Below, piece after piece: positions 1 through 7,396 of a stretch of DNA of 39,578 nucleotides. Position numbers and translations under genes: made by a program. The DNA comes from Microbacterium jejuense. Its GTDB lineage: Bacteria > Actinomycetota > Actinomycetes > Actinomycetales > Microbacteriaceae. The stretch spans positions 1-39,578 of the forward strand of contig NZ_JAEUAW010000023.1 of the NCBI RefSeq assembly GCF_019511665.1. Direction: 5' to 3'. Within the stretch, counting starts at the first letter, position 1. Each line of letters starts with the position of its first letter. The notes under the pieces were generated by a model. It made no database searches and had not been told where the DNA came from. It was given only the letters and a program-made list of their open reading frames with translations.

Positions 1-122
1 CGAATATCAAACTGACATCCATGAATTGATCCAAAAAGACCCCCACCAACCACAAACGTGGTCGACAGAGAAAAAATTGGCATTTGACAAGTGCACGCTG
101 TTGAGTTCTCAAAGATCGGACG
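1..122 (-). promoter_or_regulatory. probable rRNA operon (16S) leader, running off the left edge
   Basis: Read on the minus strand, this AT-rich stretch begins with CTTTGAGAACTCAACAGCGT (from about 114 down), the BoxA-like antitermination/processing motif typical of actinobacterial pre-rRNA leaders. It is followed by T-rich sequence and a small hairpin (ACCAC 49-53 with GTGGT 58-62). It is much less GC-rich than the rest of the window and has no credible reading frame. The 16S gene should lie just beyond position 1. The same motif also occurs in 16S-23S spacers, so a spacer is the alternative, but the absence of 16S sequence further upstream makes the leader more likely. Positions 123-327 hold no gene. 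Confidence 0.7.
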
Positions 123-166
123 CACCCGGGTTCAGCCTCACGACCTCGCCCCAGGGCAACTTCACT

Positions 167-172
167 ATCCTA
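167..172 (-). promoter_or_regulatory. candidate -10 element of the rRNA operon promoter
   Basis: TAGGAT on the minus strand, preceded by GTG, which gives an extended -10 look. It lies about 55 nt upstream of the BoxA-like motif, where an rrn promoter would be expected. No good -35 hexamer is seen 16-18 nt upstream (GCGACC at that place), so the call is weak. Confidence 0.25.
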
Positions 173-327
173 CACCATCCGAGGTGGGCGGTCGCACACG
201 CGATGCCCGATCAGAGAGTGGAGGTGTTGTCCGCAACTTGAGGGGAGCCAGGCCATCAGGCCCTCGCTCTACCCTTTGGGGCGAACAACAAGAACATTAC
301 GCCGATCGGGCCGCCACGTCGAATCGG

Positions 328-368
328 AGCTGCATCCCGGGCGTGTTCCGACGACCCGGGATGCAGCT
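328..368 (-). terminator. hairpin after the sulfatase gene
   Basis: Perfect 14 bp inverted repeat (328-341 with 355-368, core GCTGCATCCCGGG) with a 13 nt loop, starting 8 nt beyond the sulfatase stop codon. No T-run follows, as is common for intrinsic terminators in high-GC actinobacteria. It would insulate the sulfatase from the rRNA leader on the same strand. Confidence 0.75.
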
Positions 369-376
369 GCCGCGCG

Positions 377-2731
377 TCAGGCCTTCTGCGGCGTGGCGTA
401 CGCGATGTGCACTCGCGAGATGTCGCCGTCGAACACGAACGGCATACGGTCCACGTAGGCACGAGACACCGCGCCCCCGTAGGCCCGTCCGATGTCGAGG
501 CAGTCGTTGGCCGAGAACAGCAGCGGCGCGCTCACCGGGACGGTGCCCGACCCGACCTCGTCTCCGTTCACGCGCAGCGTCACCGACAGCGGTCCGCCGG
601 GCCGCGGCTCGACATAGGCGGTCTCGATCTCGATCGTCACGTCGCCCGCCGCGACGGGGGCGCTCGACGCGATCTTCGTGCGCTGCACGAGGAACAGGTT
701 GTACTCGTAGTTGAGGACGCCGTCGACGAAGAAGGCCGTGAGGCCTCCGCCCGCACCGCCGAGCTTGTACAGCACGCCGTTCGCCTGGTCGGGCAGTGTC
801 GCCTCGATCCTGACGACGTTCGGCTTGTTGCCGAGCGCCGGCGCACAGAACTCCGGGACGCGGACCGTGTCGCCGGTCATCTCCCACTGCGTGTACGGCA
901 CCGAGATGCGGTCCTCGGGGTGATAGACCGGCACCCACAATCCCCCGCCGACCGGAAGCACGTCGTTGCGGGCGGCCTCGATGGCGAACAGCTCCTTGAG
1001 CTCGGCGAGCTTCTCAGGCTGCGCAGCGGCCAGGTCGTTCGCCTGGCTCCAGTCCTCATCGAGGTGGTAGAGCTCCCACGTGTCGGCATCCGGTGTCCAC
1101 GTCGCGATGCCGGGAGGCGCCCCCGGAACCCACGGCAGACGCGGCCCGGTCGTCGAGGCCATCCAGCCGTCCGAATAGATCGACCGGCTCGCCATGATCT
1201 CGAAGTACTGCGTCCGGTGACGTCCCTCGGCCGCGGGGTCGTCGATGGCATAGGCGAAGCTCGTGCCGTCGATCGGGTCCTGGTGGATGCCATTGACCGA
1301 CTCGGGGTGCGAGATGCCGAGGATCTCGTAGATCGTCGGCGCGACGTCGATCACGTGGTGGAACTGCGTGCGCGGCTCCGGGTCGTGCTCGATGCGTCCC
1401 GGCCAGCGCAGGAACATGGGATTGCGCGTGCCGCCGAGGTGCGACGCCATCAGCTTCATGCCCTGGTACGGCGCCGACCCGGCCCACGCCCACGCGGCGT
1501 GGTACTGGTTGTCGGTCGCCGGCGTGCCCAGCGCGTCCAGCCCCCCGAGCTCTTCGAGGGCGGCGATGTGCTGGTCGATCGTCGTCGGGATCATGTTCTG
1601 CGCGAGCAGCTCGCTGATCGTCCCGTTCTGGCCCTCGCCCGACGACCCGTTGTCGCCCCAGATGTAGACGACGAGGGTGTCGTCGGCGTAGCCGAGCTCT
1701 TCAAGAGCATCGACGAGGCGGCCGGCCTGCACGTCGGCGTGCTCGCCGAAGCCCGCGCACACCTCCATGAGCCGAGCCTGGAACGGCTTCTGGTGGTCGG
1801 GGATGTCATCCCACCCCTGCAGGCTGTCGGGACGCGGGGTGAGCACGGCGTCCTGCGGGACCCAGCCGGCGGCCTTCGCGCCCTCCAGCGCGCGCTCCCG
1901 ATAGACGTCCCAGCCGTCGTCGAACTTGCCCTTGTACTTGTCGGACCACTCCTTCATGATGTGGTGCGGTCCGTGGATGGCGCCGGTCGCCCAGTACATG
2001 AAGAACGGCTTGTCGGGGGTCAGCGCCTTGTGGTTGCGCAGCCAGCCGATCGCGTCGTCGGCGATGTCCTCGCTCAGGTGGTAGCCCTCTTCCGGCGTCT
2101 TGGGCGGCAGCACCGAGGTCGTGTTGCGGACGAGGTTCGGCTCGTACTGCGACGCCTCGCCGGCCAGGAAGCCGTAGAAGTACTCGAAGCCGTAGCCGGT
2201 CGGCCAGCGGTCGAACGGCCCGGCGACGGTCGTCTCTTCTGCGGGGGTGTTGTGCCACTTGCCCCACGCTGCCGTCGCGTAGCCGTAGTTGCGCAGCACC
2301 TCGGCGATCGTCGCGCTGCTCTTGGGGATGTGGCCCGAGTAGCCGTCCCAGTCGTTGGCGAGCTCGGCGATCTGCCCCGAGCCGATGCGGTGGTGGTTGC
2401 GGCCGGTCAGCAGCGCGCCGCGCGTCGGCGAGCACATGGCGGTGGTGTGGAACCGGTTGAACCCGATGCCCTCGTCGCGCAGCCGGCCGAGGGTCGGCGT
2501 GTTCACGGCGCCGCCGAGGGGCGCGGGGAGCGCGGGCCCGGCGTCGTCGATGAGGATCACGAGGATGTTGGGAGCACCGTCGTTGAGCCGCCGCTCGGGC
2601 GGCAGCGGCGAGTACGTCGACTCGCCGAGGGTGCGTCCGGCGAAGCTGCCCGATGGCTTCGGCGGGAATGGCAGCGTGCGTGCCGGCGGGAGCGGCTCCC
2701 CCACGATCGATCTCCGCGTGTCGTCCGTCAT
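377..2731 (-). CDS. type I (formylglycine) sulfatase, arylsulfatase family
   Basis: Hydrolyses a sulfate ester; the substrate cannot be told from sequence. The 784 aa protein has the C-x-P-x-R signature as CSPTR with the cysteine at residue 100, the residue a separate formylglycine-generating enzyme oxidises; no such enzyme is in the window. Other family landmarks are the early ILIDDAG (metal-binding Asp pair), WGKWHN (active-site Lys and His) and WGDNGSSGE (metal-binding Asp/Asn). The length fits the large actinobacterial arylsulfatases (about 780 aa). There is no signal peptide, so it should act in the cytoplasm on imported sulfate esters. The ATG at 2731 was chosen because GGGG lies 10 nt upstream; an in-frame ATG ten codons earlier lacks such a site. 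The gene is monocistronic, with a hairpin downstream. Family call is firm. Confidence 0.92.
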   Translation of the reverse strand: MTDDTRRSIVGEPLPPARTLPFPPKPSGSFAGRTLGESTYSPLPPERRLNDGAPNILVILIDDAGPALPAPLGGAVNTPTLGRLRDEGIGFNRFHTTAMCSPTRGALLTGRNHHRIGSGQIAELANDWDGYSGHIPKSSATIAEVLRNYGYATAAWGKWHNTPAEETTVAGPFDRWPTGYGFEYFYGFLAGEASQYEPNLVRNTTSVLPPKTPEEGYHLSEDIADDAIGWLRNHKALTPDKPFFMYWATGAIHGPHHIMKEWSDKYKGKFDDGWDVYRERALEGAKAAGWVPQDAVLTPRPDSLQGWDDIPDHQKPFQARLMEVCAGFGEHADVQAGRLVDALEELGYADDTLVVYIWGDNGSSGEGQNGTISELLAQNMIPTTIDQHIAALEELGGLDALGTPATDNQYHAAWAWAGSAPYQGMKLMASHLGGTRNPMFLRWPGRIEHDPEPRTQFHHVIDVAPTIYEILGISHPESVNGIHQDPIDGTSFAYAIDDPAAEGRHRTQYFEIMASRSIYSDGWMASTTGPRLPWVPGAPPGIATWTPDADTWELYHLDEDWSQANDLAAAQPEKLAELKELFAIEAARNDVLPVGGGLWVPVYHPEDRISVPYTQWEMTGDTVRVPEFCAPALGNKPNVVRIEATLPDQANGVLYKLGGAGGGLTAFFVDGVLNYEYNLFLVQRTKIASSAPVAAGDVTIEIETAYVEPRPGGPLSVTLRVNGDEVGSGTVPVSAPLLFSANDCLDIGRAYGGAVSRAYVDRMPFVFDGDISRVHIAYATPQKA

Positions 2732-2811
2732 GTCTGTCTTGCCCCTTTCGCACGGGTGCACAGGATCAGCCCCCTGCGCGTCACGTTACCGACGGCGCCC
2801 GACGCGTTCCA

Positions 2812-2828
2812 TCACACGTTTCGCGTGA
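2812..2828. promoter_or_regulatory. imperfect palindrome upstream of the sulfatase, possible operator
   Basis: TCACACGTTTCGCGTGA: 7 bp arms with one mismatch around TTT, 81 nt above the sulfatase start. On the minus strand it lies just above a weak promoter candidate (TGGAAC, 17 nt, TAACGT). The rest of 2732-3087 contains no gene I can support. Confidence 0.3.
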
Positions 2829-3087
2829 AGTGCGCGGGCGCCGGAGAGTCAGCCGCACGCGGCGCAGGGCGCGTTCGAGTGCCGCGGAGAGCTGCTTCGC
2901 GGGTGTGGATGCCGCACACGGCGCCACCTGGATCGCCCGTGCGTGGAGTGGCGGCGGCGCTCGGGACCGAGGGGGGGAGCGCAGGAGGAGCGGACCGGCA
3001 CGGGGGCGGCACTCGTGCGGAGCGAGGAAAGAGACGTACACGACTCGTCGATCGAGCCCCGCCCGCACTTCCAGGATACCGGGGGGA

Positions 3088-3110
3088 GGGGGCCTTGCGG
3101 CAAGGGCCCC
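3088..3110 (+). promoter_or_regulatory. rifamycin-associated element (RAE) upstream of helR
   Basis: Near-perfect inverted repeat: 3088-3098 pairs with 3100-3110 at 10 of 11 positions around one central base, with core CTTGCGGCAAGG. It matches the RAE known upstream of rifamycin-inactivating and rifamycin-protecting genes in actinobacteria. Its position 66 nt before a helR start codon supports the assignment independently. It implies induction of helR by rifamycin-type RNA polymerase inhibitors. Confidence 0.85.
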
Positions 3111-3125
3111 TCGAGGGCGCATACT
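3095..3125 (+). promoter_or_regulatory. helR promoter embedded in the RAE
   Basis: The centre of the RAE supplies TTGCGG (3095-3100) as a plausible -35. CATACT (3120-3125) is a plausible -10 after a long 19 nt spacer. Overlap of the RAE with the -35 fits its role as a promoter-proximal control element; the exact hexamers are inferred. Confidence 0.5.
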
Positions 3126-3175
3126 TGTCGGTCGCGACGCGTGCGCCGCCCGATCCCCCGCCTGGAGTCGATGCC

Positions 3176-5314
3176 GTGAATTCCCCCTCTGTCAGCGCTT
3201 TCCACCTCCCCGACCGCCTGTCCGCCAAGTCCGACCCCGCCCTCATCGGCGCTGACGAGCAGTGGTTCGCAGCGATCGCCGACACCCTCTCGCAGCAGAC
3301 GGCAGCACTGGAGGCCCGGCTCGAAGAACTGCGCCTGCGTCCCGGCGGCAGCGGCCAATCGGCGCTGGAGCGCGACCTCGAGATCCACCAGCTCTCGGCA
3401 CGCCTGCGCCTGCTGCGCCGCTTCACGCTCGACGCGTGCCTCGGTCGCATGGTGCCCGACGACGGGTCCGACCCCGTGTACATCGGCCGCTTCGGACTCG
3501 TGGATGCCGGCGGCCGGCGCCTGCTCGTCGACTGGCGCACGCCCGCGGCGGAGCCGTTCTTCGCGGCGAGCTTCGCAGACCCCCACGGTCTGCTGAGCCG
3601 TCGGCGGTACCGCTGGACGGGCGGGCGCATCACGGACTACTGGGACGAGGTGTTCACTGCCGAGGGGCTCGACGAGACCGCGGCCCTGGACGACCAGTCG
3701 GCGTTCATCGCGAGTCTCGGGGCCAGCCGGTCGCCCCGCATGCGGGACGTGCTGGGCACGATCCAGGCCGACCAGGACGCCATCATCCGCGCCGGATCGC
3801 GCGGCGCGCTGGTCGTCGACGGCGGCCCCGGAACGGGCAAGACCGTCGTCGCGCTGCACCGCGCCGCCTACCTCGTGTACTCCGACCCGCAGCTCGGCCC
3901 CGGCCACGGCGGCGTGCTGTTCGTCGGGCCGAGCCCGGCGTACCTCTCTTACGTCGAGGACGTGCTGCCGTCGCTCGGCGAAGAGAGCGTGCAGACCTGC
4001 ACGCTCCGCGACCTCGTGGCCGAGGGCGCCGCGGCCCGGCCCGAAGAAGACGCCCGCGTCGCGCGGCTCAAGGCCGATGCGCGCATGGTCGACGCGATCG
4101 AGCCGGCGGTGGCGCTCTACGAGGAGCCGCCCACGCAGGGCATCGTGATCGCCACGCAGTGGGGCGAGGTGTCGCTGACGCCCGAGGACTGGGCCGAGGC
4201 GTTCTCGTCGGCCGAGAGCGATCTGCCGCACAACGAGGCGCGCGACCAGGTGTGGGAGACGGTGCTCGACATCCTCACCGATCAGCTCGACGGCGAGGAG
4301 GTGCCGCTGCATCAGCTTCGGCGCGCGCTCGCGCGCAACGAGGCCCTCACCCGCATGTTCGGCCGCGCGTGGCCGCTCGTCGAGGCATCCGTCCTCGTCG
4401 CCGATCTCTGGACAGTGCCGGCCTACCTGCGCCGCTGCGCGCCGTGGCTCACTCCCGACGAGGTGGAACTGCTGCAGAGAGAGGATGCCGCGGCCTGGAC
4501 CGTCTCGGATCTCCCGCTGCTCGACGCCGCGCGCCGGCGGCTCGGCGATCCGGCCGCGTCGCGGCGTCGCCGCGAGCGCGAGGCACGGCTGGCAGAGGAG
4601 CGCGCGTACATGGCGCAGGTCGTCGAGCGGTTCAAGGAGGCCGGCGACGAGATGATGACGTGGCTGGACGGCGAAGACCTGCGCAACAGCCTCGTCGACG
4701 AGTCGGTGCTCGACGCCCTCGACCCCGACCTGCTCGCCGGGCCGTTCGCGCACATCGTCGTCGACGAGGCCCAGGAGCTCACCGACGCCGAGTGGCGCAT
4801 GCTGCTCTCGCGCTGCCCGTCGCGCAGCTTCACGGTGGTGGGCGACCGGGCTCAGGCGCGCCACGGCTTCCGCGAGTCCTGGCAGGAGCGCCTCGAGCGC
4901 GCGGGTCTGACGCAGGTCGAGATCGCGTCGCTGACCGTGAACTACCGCACGCCGAGCGAGGTCATGGCCGAGGCGGAGCCGGTGATCCGCGCGGCGATCC
5001 CCGACGCGAACGTGCCCACCTCGATCCGCAGCAGCGGGGTGCCGGTGCTCCACGCGCCGGTCGCCGAGCGCGACGCGATCCTCGACGACTGGTTCGCGGC
5101 GCATCCCGACGGCATCGGCTGCGTCATCGGCGATCCGACCTTCACCGCGCGCGAGCGCGTCCGGTCGCTGAGCCCCGAGCTGTCGAAGGGGCTGGAGTTC
5201 GACCTCGTGGTGCTGGTCGAGCCCGCCGCCTTCGGGGACGGCATCGAGGGCGCCGTGGACCGCTACGTCGCGATGACGCGCGCCACCCAGAGCCTCGCGG
5301 TCCTGGAGGGGTGA
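3176..5314 (+). CDS. helR: HelR, RNA polymerase-recycling helicase-like ATPase (rifamycin resistance)
   Basis: The 712 aa protein belongs to the UvrD/HelD-like superfamily 1 and matches the actinobacterial HelR branch, which binds RNA polymerase and displaces rifamycins rather than unwinding DNA. The N-terminus (FHLPDRLSAKSDPAL) and the LLVDWRTPAAEPFF block are typical of HelR. ATPase motifs are Walker A GGPGTGKT (residues 216-223), Walker B VVDEAQELT (about 528-536), GDRAQ, and the C-terminal ELSKGLEFDLVVL and VAMTRATQSL blocks. The start is GTG 3176, with GGAG 8 nt upstream. The long open frame further upstream is antisense to the sulfatase and is rejected. The gene stands alone between an RAE promoter and a strong hairpin (5463-5497). 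A duplicate of its last ~50 nt lies at 5742-5792. Confidence 0.93.
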   Translation: MNSPSVSAFHLPDRLSAKSDPALIGADEQWFAAIADTLSQQTAALEARLEELRLRPGGSGQSALERDLEIHQLSARLRLLRRFTLDACLGRMVPDDGSDPVYIGRFGLVDAGGRRLLVDWRTPAAEPFFAASFADPHGLLSRRRYRWTGGRITDYWDEVFTAEGLDETAALDDQSAFIASLGASRSPRMRDVLGTIQADQDAIIRAGSRGALVVDGGPGTGKTVVALHRAAYLVYSDPQLGPGHGGVLFVGPSPAYLSYVEDVLPSLGEESVQTCTLRDLVAEGAAARPEEDARVARLKADARMVDAIEPAVALYEEPPTQGIVIATQWGEVSLTPEDWAEAFSSAESDLPHNEARDQVWETVLDILTDQLDGEEVPLHQLRRALARNEALTRMFGRAWPLVEASVLVADLWTVPAYLRRCAPWLTPDEVELLQREDAAAWTVSDLPLLDAARRRLGDPAASRRRREREARLAEERAYMAQVVERFKEAGDEMMTWLDGEDLRNSLVDESVLDALDPDLLAGPFAHIVVDEAQELTDAEWRMLLSRCPSRSFTVVGDRAQARHGFRESWQERLERAGLTQVEIASLTVNYRTPSEVMAEAEPVIRAAIPDANVPTSIRSSGVPVLHAPVAERDAILDDWFAAHPDGIGCVIGDPTFTARERVRSLSPELSKGLEFDLVVLVEPAAFGDGIEGAVDRYVAMTRATQSLAVLEG

Positions 5315-5462
5315 GGATGCCGCGAGCCGTGGTGCGGCCGTCGGTCAGGGGATGTCGCACCGCGACCACGCCGAACGGGGCGCCACGGCGCGGCGCCGAC
5401 ACCTCGGCACCGACGTGCTGAGCGTCATCCATGAGCGCGACGCTACTGGACCGAGCCCCGAC

Positions 5463-5497
5463 CGCTCCGGCACCCCGCGCTACGGGGTGCCGGAGCG
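5463..5497 (+). terminator. helR terminator hairpin
   Basis: Perfect 15 bp stem (5463-5477 with 5483-5497, core GCTCCGGCACCCCG) and a 5 nt loop, about 150 nt past the helR stop. There is no T-tract. It overlaps the edge of the larger palindrome that follows. Confidence 0.7.
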
Positions 5498-5609
5498 CCC
5501 GGCATCCACTCTTCACCCCTCCTTCGACAGGTCAACCGCGGTTCGGCAGGACCGGATCGCGAGATTCGTCCTGAAGAACCGCGGTTGACCTGTTGAACGG
5601 ATGCCGGGC
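5497..5609. repeat. large imperfect palindrome (REP- or MITE-like)
   Basis: The inner arms 5523-5552 and 5568-5597 match at 27 of 30 positions (core GGTCAACCGCGGTT) around a 15 nt loop. The outer arms 5497-5507 (GCCCGGCATCC) and 5599-5609 (GGATGCCGGGC) are perfect complements. The left flank has 15 extra bases between inner and outer arms. It could fold into one long hairpin. No transposase or target-site duplication is visible. Confidence 0.7.
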
Positions 5610-5627
5610 AGCGGGGCGGTCCGGCTG

Positions 5628-5747
5628 GAACAGGTCTCCGTACCCGAGATCGATGAGGTTGCTGCGACGCGGCGTGGTTGCCGCGCTCGAGGGCCGGCCG
5701 ATCCGGCAGTCCTTGAGATGGACGAGCTTCACGCGTACGGGTCGATG
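5628..5747 (-). pseudogene. remnant of a TIM-barrel sugar isomerase/epimerase gene
   Basis: In one minus frame the sequence reads KLVHLKDCRIGRP, a 10-residue unrelated stretch, then SNLIDLGYGDLF. These match two separated parts of the intact gene at 13370-14230 (MVHLKDYRIGRL near residue 193 and DNLVALGFGDLF at the C-terminus). About 70 residues between them and the whole N-terminal part are missing, and the stop after the final Phe is lost. It is therefore a deletion remnant of a second family member. Its right edge meets the duplicated helR 3' end. Confidence 0.75.
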
Positions 5748-5792
5748 ACGCGCCGCCCAGGGCCTCGCGGTTCTGGAGGGGTGAGGATGCCG
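5742..5792 (+). pseudogene. duplicated 3' end of a helR-like gene
   Basis: This segment repeats helR 3' sequence (about 5269-5322) with a few substitutions and single-base deletions. The shared block CTGGAGGGGTGAGGATGCCG includes the stop codon and the 8 nt after it. In helR it encodes the last residues (MTRATQSLAVLEG); here the frame is broken. It may be left from recombination between helR-type genes or be one end of an excised or decayed insertion. Confidence 0.7.
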
Positions 5793-5808
5793 GCGGCCCA
5801 GGCCGCCG
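5791..5808 (-). terminator. hairpin downstream of the LacI gene
   Basis: CGGCGGCC/GGCCGCCG perfect inverted repeat with a minimal loop, 30 nt beyond the lacI-type stop. It probably ends the uidA-manD-gntK-lacI transcript. No T-run is present. Confidence 0.5.
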
Positions 5809-5838
5809 ACGACGCGTGCGGATCCCGCGGAGAGCGTG

Positions 5839-6903
5839 TCAGCGCCGCGGGGCTGCGCCGGTCGACCCCCGGACGATGAGCGACGTGGGAAGCAGGCCCG
5901 CGGATGCTGCGGAATCGCGGTCGCCGCTCAGGGTCATGGCCACCGCCTGGCGGCCCGCCCTCACGAGGTCGGCGCGCACCGTCGTGAGCGCGGGGACGAT
6001 GAGCTCGCTGCCGAAGATGTCGTCGAAGCCCGCGACGCTGATGCGATCGGGCACCCCGATCCCCTGCGCGGCGGACTCCTGCATGAACCCGATCGCCATC
6101 AGGTCGTTGTACGCGATCAGCGCCGTCGCCTGCGATGCGATGACGCGGCGCAGAGCGGTGCGACCGCCCTCGATCGTCGGAGCGTTGGGGCCGACCTCGA
6201 CGATCGCGATGCCGCGGCGCTCTGCGGCGGCGAGGATCGCCGCCCAGCGGCGTGCGCTGATCCACGACCGGTCCGGGCCGGCCAGATACACGAACGACCG
6301 ATGGCCGTGCTCGGCGAGATGCTCCACCAGCTGCTCGACGCCGCTCTCGACGTCGGGCAGCACGCTCGGGACGCCGTCCACCGCGCGGTTGATGAGCACG
6401 AGGGACTTGCGAGCGGCCAGCTCGTCGATCTGGTTCGCGGGCATGCGGGTGGTCGCGAGCACGAGGCCGTCGACGCTCGGGAGCAGCCGTTCGACGGCTT
6501 CGGCCTCGTTCACGCCCGACTCCTGAGACTCGGCGATGACCAGCGTGTAGCCGGCGGCCGCAGCCTCGAGCTCGGCACCGCGCACGATGTCGAACACGAC
6601 GGGGTTCGTGATGTCGGCGACCACGAGGCCCAGCATCCTGGTCTTGCCCGTCTGCAGCGCCCGCGCCATGGGGTTCACGCGGAAGTCGAGACGCGCGGCC
6701 GCATCCTCGACCTTCTGGGCGGTGGCGGCGCTGATGCGTCCCGGCTTGCCGAGGGCTCGTGAGACCGTCGACGGGTTGACGCCCGCGAGCTCGGCGATGT
6801 CGTAGATCGTCGGCGCACCGCCGCGCTCGCGGATGCGGGCGAGGATCCGCTCGGCTGCGTCGGAGGGATCGACCGCCGCGCGCGGCGCTGCTCTGTCGCT
6901 CAT
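5839..6903 (-). CDS. LacI-family transcriptional regulator
   Basis: The 354 aa protein has an N-terminal helix-turn-helix (TIYDIAELAGVNPSTVSRAL, about residues 31-50) followed by the hinge and a periplasmic-binding-protein-like effector domain (LGLVVADITNPVVFDIVRG, then ISVAGFDDIFGSELIVPAL near the end). It is the last gene of the uidA-manD-gntK-lacI operon, and its ATG overlaps the gntK stop (ATGA). The matching palindromes at 10514-10529, 18862-18877 and 18917-18932 are the natural candidates for its binding sites, making it a local repressor of both uronate transcripts. The effector is probably an intermediate such as glucuronate, fructuronate or KDG (inference). About 30 extra residues precede the helix-turn-helix. 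Confidence 0.93.
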   Translation of the reverse strand: MSDRAAPRAAVDPSDAAERILARIRERGGAPTIYDIAELAGVNPSTVSRALGKPGRISAATAQKVEDAAARLDFRVNPMARALQTGKTRMLGLVVADITNPVVFDIVRGAELEAAAAGYTLVIAESQESGVNEAEAVERLLPSVDGLVLATTRMPANQIDELAARKSLVLINRAVDGVPSVLPDVESGVEQLVEHLAEHGHRSFVYLAGPDRSWISARRWAAILAAAERRGIAIVEVGPNAPTIEGGRTALRRVIASQATALIAYNDLMAIGFMQESAAQGIGVPDRISVAGFDDIFGSELIVPALTTVRADLVRAGRQAVAMTLSGDRDSAASAGLLPTSLIVRGSTGAAPRR

Positions 6904-7391
6904 CCGAGCCTCCCTGCGGCGTTCCGAGCCAACTCCTCGACGGACCCTGCGACATCGAGCGCGAACCCGTGCTCGTCCTCGCCGAGCGCCTCGAGCGTAT
7001 CCAACTGCGAGCGCAGCAGCTGCGCGGGCATGAAGTGGTCGGTGCGGGCTTCGGCGCGTTCCCGCAGCAGCTGCTCACTGCCGGTCAGATGGACGAAGAC
7101 GACGTCGGGAGCGGAGGTCCGCAAGCGGTCGCGATACGTGCGCCGCAGCGCCGAGCACGCCACGACGATGCCGGTCTCGGCTCCGGCGAGGCGAGCCCCG
7201 ACGGCATCGAGCCAGGGCGCCCGGTCGGCGTCGTCGAGCGGCATCCCGGCAGCCATCTTCTCGACGTTGGCGCGCGGATGAAGGGCGTCCGCATCGACGA
7301 AGGGCACCGGCAGCAGGTCTGCCAGCGCACGCCCCACCGAGGACTTGCCCGCCGCCGAGACGCCCATCACGACGATGCGCCGCCCGCTCAT
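6900..7391 (-). CDS. gntK: gluconokinase, GntK type
   Basis: Phosphorylates D-gluconate to 6-phosphogluconate with ATP. The 163 aa protein has a P-loop GVSAAGKSS (about residues 9-17) and the GntK hallmarks DADALHPRANVEKMAAGMPL, CSALRRTYRDRLR and HFMPAQLLRSQLDTLE. Its length is normal for the family. The ATG at 7391 has GGTGAG 4 nt upstream; a GTG at 7400 overlapping the manD stop is possible but lacks a ribosome site. It sits between manD and the regulator, where a 2-keto-3-deoxygluconate kinase would be expected, yet it is clearly of the P-loop GntK family and not PfkB-like. Whether it serves gluconate side metabolism or a different substrate cannot be seen. Confidence 0.9.
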   Translation of the reverse strand: MSGRRIVVMGVSAAGKSSVGRALADLLPVPFVDADALHPRANVEKMAAGMPLDDADRAPWLDAVGARLAGAETGIVVACSALRRTYRDRLRTSAPDVVFVHLTGSEQLLRERAEARTDHFMPAQLLRSQLDTLEALGEDEHGFALDVAGSVEELARNAAGRLG

Positions 7392-7396
7392 GTCGC

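Noticed and set aside
407..3175. Very long open frame on the plus strand running into helR
   Set aside because: It is antisense to the sulfatase and reflects the GC-rich third positions; homology to HelR begins only at the GTG at 3176.
3176..5314. UvrD/Rep DNA repair helicase
   Set aside because: The N-terminal HelR blocks and the upstream RAE favour the RNA polymerase-associated HelR branch.
5628..5747. Functional small gene
   Set aside because: It joins two non-adjacent parts of a TIM-barrel protein and lacks the rest of the fold and the normal stop.
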